Source: JBCDBH01 sp039184055
GTDB lineage: Bacteria; Acidobacteriota; Thermoanaerobaculia; Multivoradales; J023
Direction of reading: 5' to 3'
Length of the DNA: 6,692 nt
Assembly: GCA_039184055.1 (NCBI GenBank)
Contig: JBCDBH010000324.1
Location: forward strand, 1-6,692
The notes beneath the pieces are model-generated. The model was not told the origin of the DNA and made no database searches. It saw only the letters and a list, made by a program, of their open reading frames with translations. How positions within the stretch are numbered: position 1 is the first letter of the stretch; every line of letters starts with the position of its first letter. Made by a program: the position numbers and the translations under genes. Shown here in pieces: positions 1 through 4,726 of this stretch.

Positions 1-27
1 GTCCCAGCCGCCCGCGCCGACCCGACC

Positions 28-1596
28 ATGAGTCGATGGTGGCTGACGGCCACGCTGCTGCTCGTCATCCTGGTACCCGGCCGGCTCGACGCGCTCGACG
101 TCGAGCCGTGGCCGGACCGTTTCGTCTTTCAGCGGGTCGACGACCGGGCCGACATCACCATTCGCGGCACGACCGAGACGGCGACGACCATCGAAGCACG
201 GCTCCTGACGGCGGCCGACGGCACGCCGATCGGGCCGTGGCGAGCCGTCGCACGGCCCGCGGCCGCGGGCCCGTGGCACGGCCAGCTCGACGACGTACCG
301 AGCGGCGGCTGGTACAGGCTCGAGCTACGTACTGTCGAGGCTTCGGCGAACGCTGAGAATCGAGTCGAAACGCCGCGCTTCGGCGTCGGCATCGTGATCG
401 CGATGATCGGCCAGAGCAATATGGTCAAGATGTTCACCGAGATCGCCTTTCCCGGTGATCAGGATCGCGGCACGGTGGAAAAAGCGTCGCCGCACCCGCT
501 CACCGTCTGTCTCGGCTATCGACGTCCTCGCCTGGCGGCCGACCGGATCCACGGCTACAACCGAGGCGAGAACTACCTGCAAAGCCCGACGTGGGGCGAC
601 GTCACCGGTGTCGGCGCCATCCGCTTCGCCAACCGTCTGGCCACAACGCTCGACCTTCCCATCCTGCTGCTCGACTACGCCATCGACGGCACCAGCATCC
701 GTCAGTGGACCGATCTCTCGTGGCCACGCTGGCAGCGCTTCGCTACCGCCGTGGAGGAGGTCGGCGACCTCGAGGCGGTGTTCTGGCATCAGGGATTCAA
801 CGACGCGCGCGCCGGCATGAGCAAGGCCGAGTACATGGCGGCGCTCGATCGGCTCGACGCTCAGATTCTCGCGCTCCTACCCGAGGCGCGGCGTCCCAAC
901 ATGTTCATCGCGGTGCAGAATCGGGGCGACTACGGCTATCGCACCCTCTACGACGACGGCTACGACACGGTCCGTCACGCCCAGCTCGCATGGCCGGCTC
1001 GTCACCGTCACGCCTTTCACGCCGGTACCACCGTCGATCTCGACCTGGCGACCCGCGACTTTCATCGTGGCAACGGTCATTTTCCTGCCTCGCAATACGA
1101 GATCCTCGCCGATCGCTACGCGCGCGCCTTGTTCCACGCGCTGACGATCCCGGGATGGGAGCACGGTGTCGAAGGCGGCTATGTCACGCATGCGGAAATA
1201 CAGGGCGAGACGATTCTCGTCACGGTCGGTCACCAACACGGTACGCGGCTCAGGCTGCGTGATCCCGCAGCCGATGTCGAAGGCTTTGTGATCCACGAAG
1301 GCGATCGCCCGCTACGGCTCGGTCGAGGTCTCGGCACGGCGCGGATCGTCGGTGCCAACGAGGTGCGTCTCACCATCGATCCCGCTCACGTCACCGAAGT
1401 CGCGCGCGCGGCCCGAGCTGGAACCCTCCGGCTGACCTATCTAGCGGGACAAAACCCCTTCGCCCAGCAAAACAGCGAGCTCGGTCGTCGCCAGACCGGC
1501 AACGTGCTCTACGACGACTTCGCCTACGCTCCCGGCCGCGACGGTCTACCCATCAACCACACGCCGACGCCGATCGTCATCGAACCTTCACCGTGA
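28..1596 (+). CDS. Secreted SGNH/sialate-O-acetylesterase-like carbohydrate esterase
   Basis: Predicted exported hydrolase of 522 residues, probably removing acetyl or similar ester groups from glycans outside the cytoplasm; the substrate cannot be told from sequence. Residues 1-22 form a signal peptide (RWW, then a leucine-rich core, ending near LDA). A beta-rich region covers about 23-115. The catalytic core begins at about 120 with the block-I motif IGQSNM, S130 being the expected nucleophile. WHQGFND at 253-259 matches the family's WHQGE-type block, with Phe where Glu is usual. The segment DFHRGNGHFPASQY (344-357) holds the probable catalytic His, H351 or H346. Residues 375-522 look like a C-terminal beta domain. 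The ATG was chosen because the signal peptide starts there, but no Shine-Dalgarno precedes it. The frame stays open to the window edge, and another frame ends in TGA overlapping this ATG (ATGA, 28-31), so coupling to an upstream gene is possible. It converges on the small secreted gene. Family call is fairly sure, substrate is not. Confidence 0.8.
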   Translation: MSRWWLTATLLLVILVPGRLDALDVEPWPDRFVFQRVDDRADITIRGTTETATTIEARLLTAADGTPIGPWRAVARPAAAGPWHGQLDDVPSGGWYRLELRTVEASANAENRVETPRFGVGIVIAMIGQSNMVKMFTEIAFPGDQDRGTVEKASPHPLTVCLGYRRPRLAADRIHGYNRGENYLQSPTWGDVTGVGAIRFANRLATTLDLPILLLDYAIDGTSIRQWTDLSWPRWQRFATAVEEVGDLEAVFWHQGFNDARAGMSKAEYMAALDRLDAQILALLPEARRPNMFIAVQNRGDYGYRTLYDDGYDTVRHAQLAWPARHRHAFHAGTTVDLDLATRDFHRGNGHFPASQYEILADRYARALFHALTIPGWEHGVEGGYVTHAEIQGETILVTVGHQHGTRLRLRDPAADVEGFVIHEGDRPLRLGRGLGTARIVGANEVRLTIDPAHVTEVARAARAGTLRLTYLAGQNPFAQQNSELGRRQTGNVLYDDFAYAPGRDGLPINHTPTPIVIEPSP

Positions 1597-1614
1597 CGTT
1601 CTGATCAGTACGTC
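1595..1614. terminator. Near-perfect 20-bp palindrome across two convergent stop codons
   Basis: GACGT-T-CTGATCAG-T-ACGTC is a 20-bp inverted repeat with a single T/T mismatch pair. It spans the TGA of the plus-strand esterase (1594-1596) and the TGA of the minus-strand small gene (1605-1607). Its position suits a shared bidirectional transcript-end hairpin, but neither strand shows a run of T after it, so intrinsic termination is only a possibility. Confidence 0.35.
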
Positions 1615-2147
1615 CAGCGACTCGGATCGAAACGCGGCTCGCGTTGACTGATGGTGTAGATCACCTCGTCTTTCTCGGGCACTTCGACGAGGATCGCGGC
1701 TCGATCGCTCGCGCCGTCTTCCTCGGTGAGGGTGATCTGAAGGTGGTAGAGCCCCGGCATGAGCTCACGGGTGATCAGCACCGCGTCGATCCGCCCATCC
1801 GCCGAACGAGCCTTGTCGATCAGCTTGATGGTCGCCTGATTGCCCATTGATCGACCGCGTTCGTTGGTCAAATCGACATGCGCCTCGAGCGCGCCCGGTC
1901 CGACATCGAATTTCTCGAGCGTGAGCGGAATCTTGCCGTCCGGCTTGATCCGAGGGATGACCCCGGTCAACCTCGTCATATCGCCACTGTCGACCGCCAC
2001 CGGCTCGTCATCCGTCACTGCTCTCGAATCCACGGTCGCACTCGAATCCACAGTCGCGCTCGAATCCACGGTCGCGCTCTGGTTCGCAAGTACCGGTGTC
2101 GCCAACACGGCGATGACCAACCATCCCACCCAAATCAAACGTCTCAT
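1605..2147 (-). CDS. Small secreted protein: repeat linker plus one beta-sandwich module shared with the VWA protein
   Basis: A 180-residue protein of unknown function, predicted to be exported. Residues 1-21 are a signal peptide (MRRL, hydrophobic core, cleavage near VLA). A Ser/Thr/Asp linker follows (about 22-56), made of three tandem ATVDSS-type units. Residues 62-156 form a beta-rich, probably Ig-like module that aligns with residues 594-697 of the neighbouring VWA protein: shared elements are IP-x-[IV]-[KR]-P, PL-x-L, VG-x-G-x-L, a distal PG-[LI]-Y-x-L-x-ITL-[ST]-E block and a closing VEV. It ends in PRFDPSRWTY, resembling the HRLDPRNYC end of the VWA protein. No cysteine and no catalytic motif is visible. 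The start at 2147 is preferred over the in-frame ATG at 2237: it has AAGGGAG 6 nt upstream and puts the signal peptide at the N terminus, and the longer form would run through the putative promoter. It may be an accessory or competitor of the VWA protein's C-terminal module; this is inference. Confidence 0.8.
   Translation of the reverse strand: MRRLIWVGWLVIAVLATPVLANQSATVDSSATVDSSATVDSRAVTDDEPVAVDSGDMTRLTGVIPRIKPDGKIPLTLEKFDVGPGALEAHVDLTNERGRSMGNQATIKLIDKARSADGRIDAVLITRELMPGLYHLQITLTEEDGASDRAAILVEVPEKDEVIYTISQREPRFDPSRWTY
2023..2076 (-). repeat. Three tandem 18-bp in-frame repeats
   Basis: On the plus strand the unit is CTCGAATCCACGGTCGCG, present at 2023-2040, 2041-2058 and 2059-2076. The copies differ at only two positions (G/A at unit position 12 and at the last base). 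Read on the minus strand it encodes the repeating ATVDSS linker directly after the signal peptide. Because the unit is a multiple of three, copy number can change without breaking the frame. Confidence 0.95.
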
Positions 2148-2153
2148 GATGTT

Positions 2154-2160
2154 CTCCCTT
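2154..2160 (-). promoter_or_regulatory. Ribosome binding site of the small secreted gene
   Basis: AAGGGAG on the minus strand lies 6 nt before the ATG at 2147. It supports this start over the upstream in-frame ATG at 2237. Confidence 0.75.
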
Positions 2161-2200
2161 CGCTCGTAAGCATGGTCCCCATCAATCGATACGACGTAAG

Positions 2201-2216
2201 TGCAAGCTCTATTCCA
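2201..2216 (-). promoter_or_regulatory. Candidate sigma-54 (-24/-12) promoter of the small secreted gene
   Basis: The minus strand reads TGGAATAGAGCTTGCA. The established RpoN consensus is TGGCACG-N4-TTGCA; here TGG, one inner base and all of TTGCA agree, and the invariant GG and GC are exactly 10 nt apart. Transcription would start near 2190, leaving a leader of about 43 nt. The same TGG-N8-TTGCA pattern, with the identical GCTTGCA end, precedes the VWA gene. No convincing sigma-70 pair was found in this gap. Confidence 0.4.
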
Positions 2217-2270
2217 GACGGAACCTCCCGAAAACAACGCGCGGATGCACGCTCAGGCGCTCCCGAGCGA

Positions 2271-2284
2271 GGACATCGGTGTCC
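2271..2284. promoter_or_regulatory. Dyad GGAC-N6-GTCC upstream of the small gene's putative promoter
   Basis: GGACATCGGTGTCC, preceded on the plus strand by GA, is a dyad with perfect 5-bp arms (GGACA/TGTCC). Its centre lies about 61 bp upstream of the TGG of the sigma-54-like element, within the usual distance for an enhancer-binding-protein site. The same GAGGAC-N6-GTCC pattern lies upstream of the VWA gene. It could alternatively form part of the transcript end of the VWA gene. Confidence 0.35.
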
Positions 2285-2295
2285 GCGAAACGACA

Positions 2296-2319
2296 ACGCC
2301 CGCGTCGAAACGCGGGCGT
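2296..2319 (-). terminator. Strong hairpin after the VWA gene, probable terminator
   Basis: Arms ACGCCCGCGT and ACGCGGGCGT pair perfectly over 10 bp. On the minus strand they enclose a TTCG tetraloop, a very stable loop class. The hairpin begins 28 nt after the VWA stop codon. The following minus-strand sequence TGTCGTTTCG is only weakly T-rich, so it may act as a terminator with a poor U tract or as a 3'-end stabiliser. Confidence 0.6.
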
Positions 2320-2347
2320 CGGCGAGACTCGAGGATACGCAGAGTCC

Positions 2348-4546
2348 TCAGCAGTAGTTACGCGGATCGAGCCGGTGAAACGTGCCGGAGCGAATCGGTT
2401 CCGGATCGTTGCGTGGCTCCCACCACGGTCTGTCGAGCCAGCGCGCATTGACGCGGCCCTCGACCACCTCGACTGAAAGCGTCGTGGTGTGTGGCGTGCC
2501 ACCGGCCTCGGACAGGGTGATCTCGAGCTGGTAGATCCCCGGGTCCAGATCGTCGGTTTCGAGCAGCGCCTCGACGGTGCGCTTGCCGCCTTGCGCCGGC
2601 GAGCTATCCGTGACGTCGATCTTGGCGCGATCGCCCACCGACTCACCGGATGGATCCATCAGCTTGGCATCGACGATCAACGAACCGCTACCGACGTTGT
2701 AGGCCTGGAGGTAGAGCGGCGTTTCACCATTGCCCGCGACCCGTGGCCGCACCGAGGGAATAAAGGGCTGCTCACCGGCCATGAACGGATACGGCGCACC
2801 CGGACGCTGACGCTCTTCGGTCTCGCGGGTCAGCAGCCAGATGCCCGGCTGTTCGGGAAAGAAAGGTGGCAGGAGCGCCGACTCACCGGTGGCGAACTCG
2901 GGCACCGTCACCGCCGCGCGACGGGTCGAAAAACGACCCGTCACCGAGTTACGCACCATCACCTGCACGCGATAGCTGCCCGGATCGAGATCGACGTGGC
3001 CCCAATATTTGAGCCCGCGTTGCCGCAGCGCCGCGCCGTGATCTTCCATCCGCAACACCAGATTCTGGCTCAAGAAATCGTGCACCGCGCCTTTCTCGTC
3101 GAGCGCGTAGACGAAGAGCTCGAGCGGAATCGAGCCGCTGCTCTGATCCGCGATCAGCGACGGGCCGTCGACCTCGATCAACACCGGCACATAGGCCTTC
3201 TCGTTCGACATCGGGAACGGCGCCGCCAAGACCGACGAGTCGATCGTGCCGCGGTCCTCGTCCGCCAGCACCAAGCCCGCCGTGGTGACCTGACGCTCGA
3301 TGCCGATCACCTCATCGAATTTGGTCGGCGCGTAGTAGCCCGAGCGATGCGAGAGCCGCGCACCCCGTGGCGCGTCGACGAGCTTGATCTTGAGCTTGTG
3401 GTACTCGCCGTCGATCTTCAGGTTCTTGGGTTGGAACGAGACGATGTACGTCACGCTGGTGCGCGCCAAGATATCGGTCATCGCGGCATCGAGAGCGTTG
3501 AAGTTCTCGTAGAGGTTGCCACCCGTGTCCTTGGCCAGCGCCACCAAACCATCACTCGCCTTGAAGCCCTGGCCACCCTGGGCGATACCCCCGATATCGA
3601 CCACCTGCATCGTCGCGCCGGCCCGACGCAGCGCCTCGATCATCTCTTCGAATTCATTCTGCAGACGCGTATCACCGTAGCGAGTCTCGGTACTGACCTC
3701 CCACAGATTTCCCGACTCGGCGGCCAAACGGCTCTCCAGATCCGTGGCGCCATCACCGGTGAGCAAGGTGCCGTCAAAACCTTCGGAGAGAAAGAAGACC
3801 TGCTTCTGCCCTTCGATCGGCGCCAGCGCCCGCGCGAAATCCGACATGCTGCGCGACATCGCCTTGATGCGGTTGCGCTGCTCGACCCGGGCGAAATCAC
3901 TGATCGAAGCGAGCCGCTGCAAGATCTCCGCGTCGGCGTCGCTGCGCGCATCGGCGGCCTGACCGAGACCACCACCCGAATCCGCGCCGATGTCCTGCGC
4001 CTGTGACAGCTCACCGATCACCAAACCGAGCGGATCGGGATTGCGCTCCAGAAGCTGGGGCACGCCGAGCGATTCGAGCGCCACCCGCACCTGATTGCGG
4101 TCCGAGGTGAAATTGAGCACCATCATGGCGCCACGAGTCGGTGTGTAGAGCGCCACGCCGATCAGATCGCTCGGATGCATATCGTCGAGAATGACGTTCG
4201 CCGCGCTTCGCGCCTGCACCACGTTCTCGGGGTTGGAAAAACCGAGATCGAAGAGGAACAAGAAATGACGGCGGGCCGGCGCGGGGATCGCGGGTGGTGG
4301 CGCATCCGGCGAGCCTGGATCGAAGAGATCCACCATCTCGACGCTCAGGATGTCCTGCTTCTTACCCTCGTCCCGGAGCTCGAAGTTCGCCTTCGTCAGC
4401 CCCCGGATCGGATCTCCATCGCTGGTCACCGTCACCGGAACCTCGATCAACACGACATCCGTCGCGCCCTCGAACGTCCGCTGCGCGTGTGCCAACGGCG
4501 CCAGCAAAAGCAAAATCAAGCATGGCAACAACCACGTCCGCTTCAT
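2348..4546 (-). CDS. Secreted VWA-domain protein of the 'VWFA-related Acidobacterial' type with C-terminal beta modules
   Basis: A 732-residue exported protein of unknown specific role; VWA folds generally bind protein ligands through a metal site. Signal peptide 1-21 (hydrophobic core, cleavage after AHA). Residues 29-72 form the beta segment typical of this family (IEVPVTV, then GLTKANFELRDEGKKQDI). The VWA fold spans about 93-365: HFLFLFD leads to D100-L-G-F-S104 in place of the canonical metal-binding DxSxS, and FFLSEGFDG (251-259) is a later strand-loop. The family closing motif RSGYYAP is at 401-407. A Ser/Gly/Asp-rich insertion lies at about 185-205. Residues 450-550 and 594-697 are two beta-sandwich-like modules, each with an LDPG-x-Y strand; the second matches the small secreted protein downstream. 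The only cysteine after the signal peptide is the last residue, C732. AAGGAGG 6 nt before the ATG fixes the start. It has its own putative promoter, and a strong hairpin lies between it and the next gene. Confidence 0.88.
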   Translation of the reverse strand: MKRTWLLPCLILLLLAPLAHAQRTFEGATDVVLIEVPVTVTSDGDPIRGLTKANFELRDEGKKQDILSVEMVDLFDPGSPDAPPPAIPAPARRHFLFLFDLGFSNPENVVQARSAANVILDDMHPSDLIGVALYTPTRGAMMVLNFTSDRNQVRVALESLGVPQLLERNPDPLGLVIGELSQAQDIGADSGGGLGQAADARSDADAEILQRLASISDFARVEQRNRIKAMSRSMSDFARALAPIEGQKQVFFLSEGFDGTLLTGDGATDLESRLAAESGNLWEVSTETRYGDTRLQNEFEEMIEALRRAGATMQVVDIGGIAQGGQGFKASDGLVALAKDTGGNLYENFNALDAAMTDILARTSVTYIVSFQPKNLKIDGEYHKLKIKLVDAPRGARLSHRSGYYAPTKFDEVIGIERQVTTAGLVLADEDRGTIDSSVLAAPFPMSNEKAYVPVLIEVDGPSLIADQSSGSIPLELFVYALDEKGAVHDFLSQNLVLRMEDHGAALRQRGLKYWGHVDLDPGSYRVQVMVRNSVTGRFSTRRAAVTVPEFATGESALLPPFFPEQPGIWLLTRETEERQRPGAPYPFMAGEQPFIPSVRPRVAGNGETPLYLQAYNVGSGSLIVDAKLMDPSGESVGDRAKIDVTDSSPAQGGKRTVEALLETDDLDPGIYQLEITLSEAGGTPHTTTLSVEVVEGRVNARWLDRPWWEPRNDPEPIRSGTFHRLDPRNYC

Positions 4547-4552
4547 CTCATA

Positions 4553-4559
4553 CCTCCTT
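4553..4559 (-). promoter_or_regulatory. Ribosome binding site of the VWA gene
   Basis: A full AAGGAGG Shine-Dalgarno on the minus strand, 6 nt before the ATG at 4546. A second ATG just upstream is out of frame and meets a stop after two codons. The strength of the site suggests efficient translation. Confidence 0.85.
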
Positions 4560-4631
4560 CGCTCATCCGGTTCGACAAAACAAACCGATTGGGTGCGCTT
4601 CCATCGTTAAAGTCTACCGAATCGTGTCGCA

Positions 4632-4647
4632 TGCAAGCGGCGGTCCA
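4632..4647 (-). promoter_or_regulatory. Candidate sigma-54 (-24/-12) promoter of the VWA gene
   Basis: The minus strand reads TGGACCGCCGCTTGCA. Against TGGCACG-N4-TTGCA it matches 10 of 12 specified bases, with the invariant GG and GC exactly 10 nt apart. The predicted start is near 4621, giving a leader of about 74 nt. The remainder of the 178-bp gap (4547-4724) holds the ribosome binding site and a dyad; I saw no good sigma-70 promoter in it. Confidence 0.45.
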
Positions 4648-4708
4648 CCCCAGAGGACAGGTTTGTCGGCCCACGACATCAGCCTGAACCGCCACATCCA
4701 CCGCTCGA

Positions 4709-4726
4709 GAGGACGGTACCGTCCTC
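4709..4726. promoter_or_regulatory. Perfect 18-bp palindrome: possible activator site or exporter transcript end
   Basis: GAGGACGGTACCGTCCTC is fully self-complementary. It contains GGAC-N6-GTCC at 4711-4724 and overlaps the TGA of the exporter gene (4725-4727). Its centre is about 70 bp upstream of the TGG of the sigma-54-like element of the VWA gene, a plausible enhancer-binding-protein position, and the same motif occurs before the small secreted gene. As RNA it could instead fold into a 7-bp hairpin with a GUAC loop at the exporter's 3' end, but no T run follows it on the minus strand. Confidence 0.45.

Noticed and set aside
2023..2076. CRISPR-like array
   Set aside because: The 18-bp units are directly adjacent without spacers and are in frame inside a gene.
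2148..2237. Longer start for the small secreted gene (ATG at 2237)
   Set aside because: It would bury the signal peptide 30 residues inside the protein and read through the putative promoter; the ATG at 2147 has a good ribosome binding site.
2331..2349. GAGGA-N9-TCCTC inverted repeat at the VWA stop codon as a further activator site
   Set aside because: The spacer does not match the N6 dyads in register, and it partly comes from coding sequence.
2489..4006. Long open frame of 505 codons on the plus strand
   Set aside because: It lies entirely antisense to the VWA gene, is Arg/His-rich with no domain pattern, and reflects the scarcity of stops opposite a GC-rich gene.
4655..4668. Second copy of the dyad, GGAC-N6-GTCG, next to the VWA promoter
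   Set aside because: One-mismatch matches also occur inside coding sequence (for example at about 115, 5139 and 5764), so this one is not distinguishable from chance.
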